Positions 44,760 to 56,796 of a DNA stretch of 64,000 bases are shown here, piece after piece (position 1 is the first letter of the stretch; each line of letters starts with the position of its first letter). The translations under genes were made by a program, and so were the position numbers. This stretch comes from Agrobacterium larrymoorei. Lineage in GTDB: Bacteria > Pseudomonadota > Alphaproteobacteria > Rhizobiales > Rhizobiaceae. Below the pieces are notes generated by a model that did no database searches, was not told where the DNA came from, and saw nothing but the letters and a program-made list of their open reading frames with translations. Where the stretch lies: positions 124,001 to 188,000 of the forward strand of contig NZ_JAAMFB010000031.1 in assembly GCF_013322225.1 (NCBI RefSeq). The letters run 5' to 3'.

Positions 44760-45223
44760 CCACCGTCTCCGGTAAAGGCAGCCGAACGCCGGACGAAGGT
44801 TTTAGTCGCAAAATTGGTCTGGATCCGCGCCACGCCCGGCACGGTTGTCAGGAAATCCAAGAGCTGCTGGTAATGGGGCAGATCGCGCACCATGGCGTGG
44901 ATCAGGTAGTCCGAACTGCCACTGGTCTGATAGCCTCCCACGACCTCGGGCATGGAGGCGACGCTGTGCTCAAATGTTACCAGCGCATCCTTGATCTGCC
45001 GTTCCAGCGTTACCGATATGAAAACGCCCATGGTCCCAAGCAGCCGGTTTTCATCGAAAACAGCGGTGTATCCGCGAATGATACCTGCCTCTTCCAGCTT
45101 GCGCACACGGCGAAGCGTTGGTGAAAACGAGAGGCCAATTCTGCCAGCGAGATCGCGCCAGCTGATACGCCCGTCTTCTCCAAGAACATGCAGAATTTTC
45201 AGGTCAAAACTATCGAGTTCCAT
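44756..45223 (-). CDS. bkdR: Lrp/AsnC-family regulator, probably of the bkd operon
   Basis: 155 residues. Residues 1-60 hold the AsnC helix-turn-helix (DLAGRIGLSFSPTLRRVRKLEEAGIIRG), followed by the RAM ligand domain (VVGGYQTSGSSDYLIHAMVRDL). It is divergent from the branched-chain keto-acid dehydrogenase operon, as in Pseudomonas putida where the Lrp homologue BkdR activates bkd in response to branched-chain amino acids. Assignment of the symbol rests on this position, not on sequence alone. Confidence 0.85.
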   Translation of the reverse strand: MELDSFDLKILHVLGEDGRISWRDLAGRIGLSFSPTLRRVRKLEEAGIIRGYTAVFDENRLLGTMGVFISVTLERQIKDALVTFEHSVASMPEVVGGYQTSGSSDYLIHAMVRDLPHYQQLLDFLTTVPGVARIQTNFATKTFVRRSAAFTGDGG

Positions 45224-45227
45224 ATTG

Positions 45228-45239
45228 GATCAAATGATC
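45228..45239. promoter_or_regulatory. Dyad in the bkdR-bkd control region
   Basis: GATCAAATGATC, arms GATCA/TGATC around AA, 5 bases from the bkdR start. A related GGATCAAAAT occurs at 45259-45268. Lrp-type proteins bind such AT-rich repeats; role inferred from position. Confidence 0.45.
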
Positions 45240-45375
45240 TAACGTTAAGCAATATTCTGGATCAAAATTACGTCATTGGCAACAACTGTCAATCATATTG
45301 CTTTTGAAATGGATTCGAGAGGGTGTTATCGTTCTAGTGTTGGTTGGCAGGGCTATTGTGCTTACAGCCACCGTT

Positions 45376-45397
45376 TTCGCCCTTGGAGGAGGGCGAA
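45376..45397 (+). other. Leader hairpin ahead of the acyl-CoA dehydrogenase gene
   Basis: TTCGCCCT / AGGGCGAA, an 8-bp perfect stem with loop TGGAGG, 85 bases before the ATG at 45483. No T-run, so not a terminator. It may simply be leader structure in the 259-base gap, which otherwise shows no gene. Confidence 0.4.
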
Positions 45398-45482
45398 GCT
45401 AAGTCTGACTCTTTCCAGGGAGGTGGAAAGTGATCGCAGATCATATCGGCGACGATGCTTTTGCCTTCCTGAAGGAGGCGAA

Positions 45483-46610
45483 ATGCTTTTGAGCGATGCC
45501 CATCAGCAAATCAGAGATGTTGCCCGCGCCTTCGCGCAGGAACGGCTTGCGCCTGGTGCTGCCGAACGCGACAGATCGAGCCTGTTTCCTAGAGCGGAAC
45601 TGGCGGAAATGGGAGCGCTCGGCTTCCTGGGTATGCTGGTTCCCGAAGAATATGGCGGTTCTGATACCGGCGCTGTCGCCTACGCGCTTGCTCTGGAAGA
45701 GATCGCTGCCGGCGACGGCTCATGTTCTACGATCATGAGCGTGCACAGTTCTGTCGGTTGCGTGCCGATCCTCAAATTCGGCTCAAGCGAACAAAAAGAG
45801 CGGTTTTTGCCGAAGCTCGCCAGCGGTGAGTGGATCGGAGGTTTTGCATTGACCGAACCACAGGCCGGTTCCGATGCCTCCAATCTCAAGACACGAGCCC
45901 GACGCGACGGCGATTCCTATGTCATCAACGGTGCAAAGCAGTTCATCACTTCGGGTAAAAATGGTGATGCCATCATCGTCTTTGCCGTCACGGATGCGGA
46001 GGCGGGCAAGAAAGGGATAAGCGCATTCATCGTGCCGACCAGCACGCCCGGTTATGAAGTGGTTCGTGTCGAGGAAAAGCTCGGTCTCCATTCCTCTGAC
46101 ACCTGCCAGATCGCGTTCACCGACATGCGCGTCCCTTCCGATCTGCGATTGGGGGAGGAGGGGCAAGGCTATCGCATCGCGCTCGCCAATCTGGAAGGCG
46201 GCCGCATTGGTATTGCAGCGCAGGCAGTGGGCATGGCGCGGGCCGCCTTCGAGGCAGCGACTGCCTATGCAAAAGAACGAGTGGCATTTGGCAAGCCGAT
46301 AGTGGAACATCAGGCGGTTGCCTTTCGTCTGGCAGACATGGCGACGCGGATCGAAGCGGCGCATCAACTGGTGCTTCATGCCGCCGCTTTGAAAGAGGCT
46401 GGCGAGCCCTGTCTTTCACAGGCCTCGATGGCCAAGCTTTTTGCATCGGAAATGGCCGAGAAGATCTGCTCCGATGCGATCCAGATTCATGGCGGTTATG
46501 GCTACATGGCCGACTATCCGGTCGAACGCATCTACCGCGATGTGCGCATCTGCCAGATTTACGAAGGAACGAGTGACGTGCAGCGCATGGTGATAGCGCG
46601 CAATCTATGA
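45483..46610 (+). CDS. Acyl-CoA dehydrogenase of branched-chain amino acid catabolism
   Basis: 375 residues. FAD-dependent dehydrogenase with [40 protein letters not shown] and the catalytic glutamate in [12 protein letters not shown]. The open frame begins at 45276, but AAGGAGG lies 5 bases before the ATG at 45483, giving the normal N terminus [20 protein letters not shown]. Isobutyryl-CoA or 2-methylbutyryl-CoA is the likely substrate, since bkd genes follow directly. Confidence 0.93.
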   Translation: MLLSDAHQQIRDVARAFAQERLAPGAAERDRSSLFPRAELAEMGALGFLGMLVPEEYGGSDTGAVAYALALEEIAAGDGSCSTIMSVHSSVGCVPILKFGSSEQKERFLPKLASGEWIGGFALTEPQAGSDASNLKTRARRDGDSYVINGAKQFITSGKNGDAIIVFAVTDAEAGKKGISAFIVPTSTPGYEVVRVEEKLGLHSSDTCQIAFTDMRVPSDLRLGEEGQGYRIALANLEGGRIGIAAQAVGMARAAFEAATAYAKERVAFGKPIVEHQAVAFRLADMATRIEAAHQLVLHAAALKEAGEPCLSQASMAKLFASEMAEKICSDAIQIHGGYGYMADYPVERIYRDVRICQIYEGTSDVQRMVIARNL

Positions 46611-47876
<1,266 letters not shown>

Positions 47877-47877
47877 T

Positions 47878-48891
47878 ATGACCAGAATGACGATGATCGA
47901 AGCCGTTCGTAGCGCCATGGATGTTTCCATGGGCAAAAACGAGGATGTGGTCGTATTCGGGGAGGATGTGGGGTACTTCGGCGGCGTGTTCCGTGCAACG
48001 CAGGGCTTGCAGGCCAAGTATGGCAAGACACGGTGTTTCGACGCGCCCATCAGCGAATCCGGCATCGTCGGAACAGCCATCGGCATGGCAGCCTATGGCC
48101 TGCGCCCCTGCATAGAAATTCAGTTTGCGGATTATATGTATCCCGCCTACGACCAGATCACGCAGGAAGCGGCCCGCATTCGCTATCGCTCGAATGGCGA
48201 TTTCACCTGCCCCATCGTCATCCGCATGCCGACGGGTGGCGGCATCTTCGGCGGCCAGACGCACAGTCAGAGCCCGGAGGCGTTATTCACCCATGTCTGC
48301 GGGCTGAAGGTCGTCGTTCCCTCCAATCCTTACGATGCTAAGGGCCTTTTGATCTCAGCCATCGAGGACCCGGACCCCGTGATGTTTCTGGAGCCGAAGC
48401 GGCTTTATAACGGCCCCTTCGATGGTCATCACGATATGCCGGTCATTCCGTGGTCGAAGCATGATCTGGGCGAGGTGCCGGAGGACCACTACACAATCCC
48501 GCTCGGCAAGGCGCAAATCCGCCGGGCAGGAGCGCAAGTGACTGTCATCGCCTACGGTACCATGGTGCATGTGGCGCTGGCTGCTGCTGCTGAAACCGGC
48601 ATCGATGCGGAGGTTATCGATCTGCGCAGTCTGCTGCCGCTCGATCTCGATACCATCGTACAATCCGTTACCAAGACCGGGCGCTGCCTGATGGTACATG
48701 AGGCCACGCTCACTTCCGGCTTCGGCGCAGAGGTTGTGTCTCTGGTGCAGGAGCATTGCTTTTATCATCTTGAGGCTCCCATCGTTCGCGTCGCAGGCTG
48801 GGATACGCCTTATCCGCATGCGCAGGAGTGGGATTACTTTCCCGGCCCTGCGCGCGTGGGGCGCGCACTGACCGAAGTGATGGAGGCGTAA
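47878..48891 (+). CDS. bkdA2: Branched-chain 2-oxoacid dehydrogenase E1 beta
   Basis: 337 residues. MTRMTMIEAVRSAMDVSMGK, VVVFGEDVGYFGGVFRATQG (the conserved Glu that activates thiamine diphosphate) and ISESGIVGTAIGMAAYGLRP are diagnostic. The start lies 1 base past the bkdA1 stop; a longer frame beginning at 47752 inside bkdA1 is not the real start. Works with BkdA1 and BkdB in the cytoplasm. Confidence 0.96.
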   Translation: MTRMTMIEAVRSAMDVSMGKNEDVVVFGEDVGYFGGVFRATQGLQAKYGKTRCFDAPISESGIVGTAIGMAAYGLRPCIEIQFADYMYPAYDQITQEAARIRYRSNGDFTCPIVIRMPTGGGIFGGQTHSQSPEALFTHVCGLKVVVPSNPYDAKGLLISAIEDPDPVMFLEPKRLYNGPFDGHHDMPVIPWSKHDLGEVPEDHYTIPLGKAQIRRAGAQVTVIAYGTMVHVALAAAAETGIDAEVIDLRSLLPLDLDTIVQSVTKTGRCLMVHEATLTSGFGAEVVSLVQEHCFYHLEAPIVRVAGWDTPYPHAQEWDYFPGPARVGRALTEVMEA

Positions 48892-48894
48892 ACC

Positions 48895-50148
48895 ATGGCT
48901 GAATTCACCCTAAAAATGCCGGATGTCGGGGAAGGTGTTGCCGAAGCCGAGCTTGTGGAATGGCATGTGAAACCGGGCGATCCCGTGCGCGAAGACATGG
49001 TTCTCGCAGCCGTCATGACGGACAAGGCGACGGTGGAAATTCCGTCGCCGGTAGCGGGCGTCGTAATATGGGTCGCAGCAAATGTTGGAGATACGGTTGC
49101 CGTGAAATCTCCTCTGGTGAAAATCGAAACGGATATCGACGCGATACAGGCGGCAGTATTGCCGGAACCCTCAAACTCCGCTGAGGAAAAGCCGCAACCT
49201 ACGTCCGCGGTACCGAAAACGCAGCCAGCAAAGGCCGAAAGCCATTCAGCACCGTCCTACAATACGGAGCCGCCACAAAAGCCGCTCGCTTCTCCCGCCG
49301 TGAGGCGGCAGGCGCAGGATGCAGGTATAGATCTGCGGCAGGTCAAGCCAAGCGGACCAGCGGGCAGAATTACGCACGATGATCTGGACGCGTTCAAGCC
49401 ATCAGACGCTCAAAAGATCGCCTATCACTCTTCACTTGCAAAGAACACGTCGATTGAGGAGGTCAAGATGACTGGCCTTCGACGCAAAATTGCGGAGAGG
49501 ATGGCGCTTTCCGTGTCTCGCATTCCCCACATCACCTATGTCGAGGAAGTGGACGTGAGCGATCTGGAAGATTTGCGGGCGACGATGAATGCCGGGCGAA
49601 AGCCGGATCAGCCGAAGCTAACCCTCCTGCCGTTTCTGATGCGTGCGCTCGTCAGGACGATTGCCGAGCAGCCTGCGATGAATGCCACTTTTGATGATGA
49701 GGCGAGCGTCATAAAACGCTATGGGGCGGTCCATATCGGCATTGCCGTGCAGGCCGCGGCAGGGCTGATGGTACCGGTGGTGCGCCATGCGGAAGCGCGT
49801 GGCATATGGGATTGCGCGACGGAGCTTGGCCGCGTGTCCGATGCGGCAAGAAATGGCAGTGCGCAAAGGGAAGAGCTATCGGGTTCCACCATCACCATCA
49901 GTTCGCTGGGCGCTCTGGGCGGCGTCGCTTCCACGCCGGTCATCAACCATCCGGAAGTCGCGATTATTGGCGTCAACAAAATCGCCACTCGTCCGGTGTG
50001 GGATGGCAGCCAGTTCATTCCGCGCAAGATGATGAACCTGTCATCGAGTTTCGATCATCGCGTGGTCGACGGTTTCGATGCTGCGACATTTATCCAGCGC
50101 ATCAGGACGCTGCTTGAAACGCCAGCACTGATTTTCATCGAAGGCTGA
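48895..50148 (+). CDS. bkdB: Branched-chain 2-oxoacid dehydrogenase E2 (dihydrolipoyl acyltransferase)
   Basis: 417 residues. One lipoyl domain with K44 in MTDKATVEI, a Pro/Ala linker, a peripheral subunit-binding domain at about 128-165 (SPAVRRQAQDAGIDLRQV), and the catalytic domain ending with D387-H388 in the FDHRVVDGFDAATF motif. Transfers the acyl group to CoA and forms the core of the complex. 3 bases after bkdA2. Confidence 0.96.
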   Translation: MAEFTLKMPDVGEGVAEAELVEWHVKPGDPVREDMVLAAVMTDKATVEIPSPVAGVVIWVAANVGDTVAVKSPLVKIETDIDAIQAAVLPEPSNSAEEKPQPTSAVPKTQPAKAESHSAPSYNTEPPQKPLASPAVRRQAQDAGIDLRQVKPSGPAGRITHDDLDAFKPSDAQKIAYHSSLAKNTSIEEVKMTGLRRKIAERMALSVSRIPHITYVEEVDVSDLEDLRATMNAGRKPDQPKLTLLPFLMRALVRTIAEQPAMNATFDDEASVIKRYGAVHIGIAVQAAAGLMVPVVRHAEARGIWDCATELGRVSDAARNGSAQREELSGSTITISSLGALGGVASTPVINHPEVAIIGVNKIATRPVWDGSQFIPRKMMNLSSSFDHRVVDGFDAATFIQRIRTLLETPALIFIEG

Positions 50149-50155
50149 GGCACCC

Positions 50156-51550
50156 ATGAAAGAGATCGCTTGCAAACTTCTCGTCATCGGCGCTGGACCA
50201 GGCGGCTATGTCTGCGCCATTCGTGCAGGCCAACTGGGCATCGATACGGTGGTTGTCGATCAAGGCAAGCCCGGTGGCACCTGTCTGAATGTCGGCTGTA
50301 TTCCCTCCAAAGCACTTATCCACGCAGCGGATGAGTTTCACAAGGTTCGGCAGATGAGCGAGCGTCGCTCGCCGCTGGGAATATCTGTCCAGAGTCCTTC
50401 AATCGATCTCGGTTCCACCGTCGATTGGAAAGACGGAATCGTCAGCCGTCTGGCCGGCGGCGTGACTAGCCTATTGCAGAAGGCGCACGTGAAAATCGTG
50501 CCTGGAACGGCGCGGTTTCGCGATGGCAAGACGGTGGAGGTCGAGACCGAAACCGGATTGCAGGTGATCCGCGCCGAGAACATTGTGATCGCCACTGGCT
50601 CCCGGCCTGTTGAACTGCTCATACTTCCTTTCGGTGGAAATGTCATTTCATCGACCGAAGCGCTGGCATTGCGAAAGGTTCCTCAAACAGTCGCCATCGT
50701 CGGCGGGGGCTATATTGGCATAGAGCTTGGCACTGCATTTGCGAAGATGGGAGCAAAGGTTTCGATTATCGAAGCAACGGACAAAATTCTGCCTCAGTAC
50801 GACAGGGAACTTGTAAAGCCGGTAATGAGACGACTGTCCGAACTCGGCGTGCGTGTTTTGACAGATGCGAAGGCAGAAGGTGTCGACGGAGCGGGCGCAT
50901 TGGCCATCCGCCTGGTGGGCGGCGAGCTTGAGACCTTAGCGGTCGACAAAATTCTAATCACCGTTGGGCGTAGGCCGAATACGGACTCGGTCGGCCTGGA
51001 AGAGCTCGATCTTGATATGGCCGGTCAGTTCATACGCATCGATGAGCGGTGCCGCACCTCCATGCGCGGCGTGTACGCCATTGGTGATCTCACAGGAGAG
51101 CCGATGCTTGCACATCGTGCCATGGCGCAGGGAGAGATGGTGGCAGAGGTGATCGCCGGAAAGAAGCGGATATGGGACAGGCGCTGCATTCCCGCCATCT
51201 GTTTCACCGATCCCGAAATCGTCAGCGCCGGGCTGTCCGCTGATGAGGCGAGAGCGCAGGGTATCGAGACGAAGATCGGCCAGTTTCCCTTCAGCGCCAA
51301 TGGACGGGCTATGACAGTTGAGGATGAAAGCGGTTTCGTGCGGGTCGTTGCGCGGGCGGATAACCATCTCGTTTTAGGCATTCAGGCGGTTGGCGCGGGT
51401 ATTTCCGAACTAGCGGCAAGTTTTGCATTGGCTATCGAGATGGGTGCGCGTCTGGAAGACGTTGCGGGTACGATCCACGCACATCCAACTCGTAGCGAAG
51501 CGTTTCAGGAAGCGGCGTTCAAAGTTCTGGGCTACGCGATCCATATGTAG
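50156..51550 (+). CDS. lpdV: Dihydrolipoyl dehydrogenase E3 of the Bkd complex
   Basis: 464 residues, FAD/NAD enzyme. FAD site VIGAGPGGYVCAIRAGQLGI, redox disulfide C43/C48 in GGTCLNVGCIPSKAL, NAD site IVGGGYIGIELGTAFAKMGA, and C-terminal HAHPTRSEAFQEA with the active-site histidine. Position in the operon makes it the dedicated E3 (LpdV type). Only 7 bases after bkdB. Confidence 0.95.
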   Translation: MKEIACKLLVIGAGPGGYVCAIRAGQLGIDTVVVDQGKPGGTCLNVGCIPSKALIHAADEFHKVRQMSERRSPLGISVQSPSIDLGSTVDWKDGIVSRLAGGVTSLLQKAHVKIVPGTARFRDGKTVEVETETGLQVIRAENIVIATGSRPVELLILPFGGNVISSTEALALRKVPQTVAIVGGGYIGIELGTAFAKMGAKVSIIEATDKILPQYDRELVKPVMRRLSELGVRVLTDAKAEGVDGAGALAIRLVGGELETLAVDKILITVGRRPNTDSVGLEELDLDMAGQFIRIDERCRTSMRGVYAIGDLTGEPMLAHRAMAQGEMVAEVIAGKKRIWDRRCIPAICFTDPEIVSAGLSADEARAQGIETKIGQFPFSANGRAMTVEDESGFVRVVARADNHLVLGIQAVGAGISELAASFALAIEMGARLEDVAGTIHAHPTRSEAFQEAAFKVLGYAIHM

Positions 51551-51566
51551 AAAGCGGAGGAAAGAC

Positions 51567-52448
51567 ATGGCGACGATTGGGTTTATGGGCCTCGGGCACA
51601 TGGGCGGACCTATGGCGGCAAATTTGGTCAAGGCGGGACATGCGGTCCAAGGCTTTGATCTCGTCGCGGAACTGCGGGAACGAGCGGCGCAAACCGGCGT
51701 CGATGTGCGCGCGTCGATAGAGGATGCAATAGGCGAGGCATCCATCGTCATCACCATGCTTCCCGCAGGCCAGCACGTCGTGACTGTATGGGAACAGCTC
51801 GTTTCGCTAGTGTCAGCGAACACGCTGCTCATCGATTGCTCTACTATCGATATCGAAAGCGCACAGCGTGCACATGACATGGCGCTGGCAAAGGGTTGCC
51901 CTTCTCTTGATGCGCCCGTGTCCGGTGGAACATCGGGCGCGGAAGCTGCCACTCTCACCTTCATGGTCGGTGGAGATGCTCAGGCTTTCACTGTTGCTGA
52001 ACCAATCCTGCAAGTCATGGGCAAAAAGGTCATCCATTGCGGTGCAGCGTCGATGGGGCAAGCGGCCAAAATCTGCAACAACATGATCCTCGGCATTTCG
52101 ATGATCGCTGTCTCTGAGGCCTTCGTTCTGGCGGAAAAGCTCGGTCTGTCCCAGCAGGCGTTATTCGATGTCGCATCCGTCTCTTCCGGCCAATGCTGGT
52201 CACTCACAACCTATTGTCCAGTTGCTGGCCCAGTACCAGCCTCTCCGGCGAACAAGGATTATCAGCCCGGCTTCGCCACTGCTTTGATGCTGAAGGATTT
52301 GGTGCTGTCGCAAGCCGCTGCGGATTACAGCGGTGCCGATACGCCGCTCGGCAAGGAGGCCGCTAAACTCTATCAACAATTCAACGATACGGGTGCATCG
52401 GGGAAGGATTTCTCAGCAATCATCGAAATGCTGAGAAATCCAGCCTGA
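51567..52448 (+). CDS. mmsB: 3-Hydroxyisobutyrate dehydrogenase
   Basis: 293 residues. IGFMGLGHMGGPMAANLVKA NAD site, LDAPVSGGTSGAEAATLTFM substrate motif, and the catalytic-Lys region GQAAKICNNMILGISMIAVS. Oxidises 3-hydroxyisobutyrate to methylmalonate semialdehyde in valine breakdown. The real ATG at 51567 follows CGGAGGAAAG; a longer frame from 51423 overlaps lpdV and is rejected. Ends 3 bases before the convergent ugpC. Confidence 0.94.
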   Translation: MATIGFMGLGHMGGPMAANLVKAGHAVQGFDLVAELRERAAQTGVDVRASIEDAIGEASIVITMLPAGQHVVTVWEQLVSLVSANTLLIDCSTIDIESAQRAHDMALAKGCPSLDAPVSGGTSGAEAATLTFMVGGDAQAFTVAEPILQVMGKKVIHCGAASMGQAAKICNNMILGISMIAVSEAFVLAEKLGLSQQALFDVASVSSGQCWSLTTYCPVAGPVPASPANKDYQPGFATALMLKDLVLSQAAADYSGADTPLGKEAAKLYQQFNDTGASGKDFSAIIEMLRNPA

Positions 52449-52451
52449 AAC

Positions 52452-53492
52452 TCAAATCCGTTTTCCATGCTTGTCGAACAGGTGGAAGCGGGAAGGGTCG
52501 GCGGTGATCGACACGGTTTCCGTGATCTCGATAGCTGAGCGTCCGGGAACGCGGAAAACGATGGTTTCGCCATTCGACATTTCGCCGTGAACATAGCTTT
52601 CCGCGCCGACAAGTTCTACGGCTGCAACATTGACCGCAAGCTTGAAAGGGCTCTGGATCGCGCCATTGTGGATGACGATATCCTCGGGCCGAATACCGAT
52701 GGTCGCCGCATGTGCGGGAATAGTGCCATTCGCTGGCGCAGTCCAAACGGAATCGTTGAGCGGCAGCAGGTTCATCGATGGTGAGCCGATGAAGGTCGCG
52801 ACGAAGCTGGTCGCGGGCTTTTCATATAGCTCGATAGGCGTGCCGACCTGTTCGATGCGCCCGGCATTCAGTACCACCAGCCGGTCGGCGAGCGTCATCG
52901 CTTCCATTTGATCATGCGTTACATAAATGCTGGTCGTAGCGAGCGAGCGTTGCAGGCGGCGGATTTCCACCCGCATCTGGACGCGAAGTTTTGCATCGAG
53001 ATTGGAGAGCGGTTCATCGAAGAGGAACGCGGCAGGTTTGCGCACGATAGCGCGACCCATGGCAACACGCTGACGCTGACCGCCAGAAAGCTGGCGCGGC
53101 TTGCGCTCCAGAAACTGCTCTATTTCCAGCGCCCGCGCGGCTTCCGTAATACGGCGGTCTATTTCTTCTTTCGGTGTATTTCGGTTCTTCAGGCCATAGG
53201 CCAGATTTTGGCGTACCGTCATATGCGGGTAAAGTGCATAGTTCTGAAACACCATGGCGATGTCGCGCTCGGCAGGCTCCAGATCGTTCACACGTTTGCC
53301 TGCGATGTTCACGTCGCCGGAGGTGATACTTTCGAGACCAGCCACCATGCGAAGCAGGGTGGATTTGCCGCAGCCCGAAGGGCCGACGAGCACGATCATC
53401 TCTCCGTCCTTGATATCCAGAGACACGCCCTTGATCGCCTCGACATTGCCGCCATAGACCTTGCGGACGTCCTTGAGTTCGATAGTTGCCAT
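52452..53492 (-). CDS. ugpC: Glycerol-3-phosphate ABC importer ATPase
   Basis: 346 residues, MalK/UgpC family. Walker [10 protein letters not shown] (37-45), signature [14 protein letters not shown], Walker [17 protein letters not shown], and a C-terminal TOBE/OB regulatory domain. Energises UgpAE. Overlaps the ugpE stop by 1 base (TAATG). Name depends on the whole ugpBAEC operon, since the family is used by many sugar importers. Confidence 0.92.
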   Translation of the reverse strand: MATIELKDVRKVYGGNVEAIKGVSLDIKDGEMIVLVGPSGCGKSTLLRMVAGLESITSGDVNIAGKRVNDLEPAERDIAMVFQNYALYPHMTVRQNLAYGLKNRNTPKEEIDRRITEAARALEIEQFLERKPRQLSGGQRQRVAMGRAIVRKPAAFLFDEPLSNLDAKLRVQMRVEIRRLQRSLATTSIYVTHDQMEAMTLADRLVVLNAGRIEQVGTPIELYEKPATSFVATFIGSPSMNLLPLNDSVWTAPANGTIPAHAATIGIRPEDIVIHNGAIQSPFKLAVNVAAVELVGAESYVHGEMSNGETIVFRVPGRSAIEITETVSITADPSRFHLFDKHGKRI

Positions 53493-54340
53493 TACTTTTC
53501 AGTCTCCACCAAGCCTTTGACGAACCAGCGCTGCATCAGGACAACGACGATGACGGGAGGAATGATCGCCAGGATCGCTGTGACCATGACGTAATTCCAG
53601 GGTGTCGAGGCGTCGGTAAAATCCACCATGCGGCGCAGGCCGATAATGATCGTGTTCATGTCGGCGCGATCCGTCACCAGCAGCGGCCACAGATATTGCG
53701 TCCAGCCGTAGATGAAGAGGATCACGAAAAGCGCCGCGATATTCGTGGTCGATAGCGGCAGAAGGATATCCTTCATGAAGCGGAACGGCCCGGCATTGTC
53801 TATGCGCGCCGCCTCCACCATCTCGCCCGGTATCGTCAGGAAGAATTGCCGAAACAGGAAGGTCGCCGTGGCGGATGCCATCAGCGGCAGCGTCAGTCCC
53901 GCATAGGTGTTCAGCAGGCCGAGATCGACGATGACCTTATATGTCGGCAGAATGCGGACCTCCACCGGCAGCATCAGCGTGACGAAGATCATCCAGAAAA
54001 AGCCCATGCGGAATGGAAAGCGGAAGAACACGATGGCGAAGGCCGACAGAAAGGAGATGATGATCTTTCCAACCGCGATCAGCAATGCCACGACAAAGCT
54101 GTTGAACAGCAATCGTTCGAGACTGACACCGACCACGCGCTCTACGCCGCCGGAGATGGCCTCGCTGTAATTTTCGGTGAAATGACCGCCGGGCAACAGC
54201 GAAATCGGTGGACGCAGGATGGCGTTCGATGTCGCGGTCGATGCAATGAACGTGTAGTAGATCGGGAAGGCGACGATTATGATGCCGATAACCAGCATCA
54301 GATGTGCCATGAGGGTCGCCAACGGGCGATTCTGAATCAT
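53492..54340 (-). CDS. ugpE: Glycerol-3-phosphate ABC importer permease
   Basis: 282 residues, six TM segments. The EAA loop [20 protein letters not shown] meets the ATPase. The N terminus and [20 protein letters not shown] segment resemble UgpE. Follows ugpA by 11 bases. Confidence 0.93.
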   Translation of the reverse strand: MIQNRPLATLMAHLMLVIGIIIVAFPIYYTFIASTATSNAILRPPISLLPGGHFTENYSEAISGGVERVVGVSLERLLFNSFVVALLIAVGKIIISFLSAFAIVFFRFPFRMGFFWMIFVTLMLPVEVRILPTYKVIVDLGLLNTYAGLTLPLMASATATFLFRQFFLTIPGEMVEAARIDNAGPFRFMKDILLPLSTTNIAALFVILFIYGWTQYLWPLLVTDRADMNTIIIGLRRMVDFTDASTPWNYVMVTAILAIIPPVIVVVLMQRWFVKGLVETEK

Positions 54341-54351
54341 TTTTCGCCCCT

Positions 54352-55251
54352 TTAACCGTAATGAACACGCCGCTCAACGAAGCGGAACTGGAAAGCGGTC
54401 AAGGCGATGACGATGACCATGAGAACGACGGATTGCGCTGCCGAAGAGCCAAGGTTCAGATTGACGAAGCCGTCATTATAAACCTTATAGACCAGCGTCT
54501 CAGTCGCTTTGGCAGGACCGCCGCCCGTGACGGCGTGAATGATGCCGAAGGTGTCAAAGAAGGCATAGACGGTGTTGACGACGAGAAGGAAGAAAGTCGT
54601 CGGCGCAAGCAATGGAAAGATGATAGTCCAGAACCGGCGTGCACCGCGCGCGCCATCGATGGCGGCGGCTTCCAGCAGCGACTTCGGGATCGCCTGTAAT
54701 CCGGCAACGAAGAACAGAAAGTTGTAGCTGATCTGTTTCCATGCTGCTGCCGCTACAACAAGCGTCATCGCCTGATTTCCGTCGAGCAGTGGATCCCAGG
54801 CGATACCGTTGCGGCGCAGAATGTAGGAAAGCGTACCCATTGCCGGGTTGAACATGAAGAGCCACAGCATGCCCGCCACCGCTGGCGCAACGGCATAGGG
54901 AATGATCATCATCGTGCGGTAGAAGCCCTTGCCACGGACTACCAGATCGGCGGCCGTGGCAAGAAGCAGCGCGACGGCCATGGAAAGCAGCGCTGTTGCT
55001 ATGCTGAATACCACCGTCACTTGGAGGGAATGCAGATAGCTTGAGTCAGACAGGATCGCTGAGAAGTTGGCGAAACCGACAAATGTGCTTTGCAGCCCAA
55101 ATGGGTCTTCGCGCATAGCGGACTGATAGAGAGCCTGACTGGCTGGCCAGAAAAAGAAAATCACCGTGAGGATGATTTGCGGCGCAACCAGAAAATAGGG
55201 GAGAATCTTGTTTGGAAAGACGACGCTTTGCACCGCGTACTCCTCAGACAT
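54352..55251 (-). CDS. ugpA: Glycerol-3-phosphate ABC importer permease
   Basis: 299 residues, six TM segments. EAA loop [20 protein letters not shown] and N-terminal [20 protein letters not shown] with [20 protein letters not shown] match UgpA. Follows ugpB by 47 bases. Confidence 0.93.
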   Translation of the reverse strand: MSEEYAVQSVVFPNKILPYFLVAPQIILTVIFFFWPASQALYQSAMREDPFGLQSTFVGFANFSAILSDSSYLHSLQVTVVFSIATALLSMAVALLLATAADLVVRGKGFYRTMMIIPYAVAPAVAGMLWLFMFNPAMGTLSYILRRNGIAWDPLLDGNQAMTLVVAAAAWKQISYNFLFFVAGLQAIPKSLLEAAAIDGARGARRFWTIIFPLLAPTTFFLLVVNTVYAFFDTFGIIHAVTGGGPAKATETLVYKVYNDGFVNLNLGSSAAQSVVLMVIVIALTAFQFRFVERRVHYG

Positions 55252-55298
55252 TGCGACTGCCCGCGACTCTTCTCGAGGCGCGGGCAGCGAATACTGTG

Positions 55299-56603
55299 TT
55301 AATTGCCGATTGCGGTTTGAATGGCCGTGTTGCCGCGTTCCACGGCTTTATCGAGAGCGGCCTTGGCATCCTGCTTGCCAGCCAGCATAGCTTCGAACTC
55401 TTCATTCATGATGTCGCGAACCTGGGGCAGGTTCGGAAGGCGAACACCCTTGGAATTTTCCGTCGGGGCCTTGCCCATCATTTGTAGCAGCGGCGTCTCA
55501 CGAGCCGGGTTCTTCTCGTAGAAACCGGACTTCTTGGTTTCCTCATAAGCAGCCAAAGTTACAGGCATATAGCCCGATACCTGATGCAGGCGTGCCTGAA
55601 TTTTCGTCTGCGAAAGGAAATGGAAGAACTCGGCCGTTCCCTTGTACTCGTCATCCGACTTGCCGCCGAAGACCCAGAGGCTGGCGCCGCCCGGAATAGT
55701 ATTCTGTGGCCGACCTTCACCTTCATAGTAAGGCAGCTGGCCGATACCATAATTCATGCCGCTCTTGACGATATCGCCAAGACCACCAGACGATTCCGTC
55801 AGAATTCCGCACTCGCCTGATGTGAACAACTGCTTCGCCTCGGAGGTCCGACCGCCGTAACGGAACGTGCCATCTTTTGCCAGATCAGCAATCGACTGGA
55901 AATGCTTGACGAAAGGCTCTGCATTAAAGGCAAGCTTCACATCCGTGCCGCCAAGACCGTTTTCGTGGCTGCCATAGGAAAGGTTGTTCCAGGCCGCGAA
56001 ATTCTCCGTCTGGATCCAGGTCAGCCAGGTCGAGGTAAAGCCGCAGGACGAAGCGCCGCTGGACTTGATCTTCTTGGCGGCTTCGAACACTTCTGGCCAT
56101 GTCTTTGGCGGGTTTTCCGCATCCAGACCGGCCTTCTTGAACGTGTCCTTGTTGTAATAAAGGATTGGAGACGAAGAATTATAAGGGAAGGACAGCATCG
56201 TGCCGTCAGGCTTGGAATAGTAAGCAACAATACCCGGAAGATAGTCCGCTTTGTTGAAGCTGAAGCCACCCTTTTCAAGCACGTCTGCCACAGGGACGAT
56301 TGCGCCCTGCGCGCCCATCATCACGCCGCTGCCCGCATCGAATACCTGAATGATGGCAGGTGGCTGCTTTGCGCGAAAGGCGGCGATACCGGCGTTCAGC
56401 GTTTCGGGGTAGGTTCCTTTGAAAACCGGAACGACTTTGTAGTTTGACTGGCTTTCATTGAATTCCTTGGAAAGCTGTTCCACAACCTCGTTGTTCGCGC
56501 CAGTCATGGCATGCCACCATTGAATCTCGGTCGCGGCCATTGCACTCGAAGCAAAAAGCACGGCAGTCGTCGTGGCTATCGCAGAAGCGAGAACGGTTTT
56601 CAT
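55299..56603 (-). CDS. ugpB: Glycerol-3-phosphate periplasmic binding protein
   Basis: 434 residues. Signal peptide 1-23 (cleavage after AMA), then [40 protein letters not shown] and [20 protein letters not shown], all characteristic of UgpB. Delivers glycerol-3-phosphate (and possibly glycerophosphodiesters) to UgpAEC. A strong GGGAGGAAG ribosome site precedes the ATG. In many bacteria ugp is part of the Pho regulon, but no clear Pho box is seen here. Confidence 0.95.
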   Translation of the reverse strand: MKTVLASAIATTTAVLFASSAMAATEIQWWHAMTGANNEVVEQLSKEFNESQSNYKVVPVFKGTYPETLNAGIAAFRAKQPPAIIQVFDAGSGVMMGAQGAIVPVADVLEKGGFSFNKADYLPGIVAYYSKPDGTMLSFPYNSSSPILYYNKDTFKKAGLDAENPPKTWPEVFEAAKKIKSSGASSCGFTSTWLTWIQTENFAAWNNLSYGSHENGLGGTDVKLAFNAEPFVKHFQSIADLAKDGTFRYGGRTSEAKQLFTSGECGILTESSGGLGDIVKSGMNYGIGQLPYYEGEGRPQNTIPGGASLWVFGGKSDDEYKGTAEFFHFLSQTKIQARLHQVSGYMPVTLAAYEETKKSGFYEKNPARETPLLQMMGKAPTENSKGVRLPNLPQVRDIMNEEFEAMLAGKQDAKAALDKAVERGNTAIQTAIGN

Positions 56604-56708
56604 GGGTCTTCCTCCCTTTCCATGAACTATGTCAGCTGATCTCCCGGAATCGGCTCAGGCGATCCTCTAGATATCGGCACAGTTGTTCAAGCGAAATCTA
56701 ACGCACGA

Positions 56709-56726
56709 ACGAAATTGTTGTTTCGT
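56709..56726. promoter_or_regulatory. Inverted repeat upstream of ugpB
   Basis: ACGAAA-TTGTTG-TTTCGT, 6-base arms with 6-base spacer, about 105 bases upstream of the ugpB start, with further CGAAA/TTTCG copies at 56691-56696 and 56734-56738. TTTCG/CGAAA repeats are common in DeoR-family operators (for example GlpR), so a glycerol-phosphate-responsive regulator is possible. Confidence 0.45.
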
Positions 56727-56796
56727 AACGTTCTTTCGCACCATCAAGTGAATGCTGAGGGCTCACCGGTCTTCTGAAAAGCCAGTGCTTTCAAAC

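Noticed and set aside
45340..45370. Possible sigma-54 element upstream of the acyl-CoA dehydrogenase gene (TTGGCAGGGCTATTGTGC)
   Set aside because: The GG and GC elements are not at the required 10-base spacing, unlike the rut promoter.
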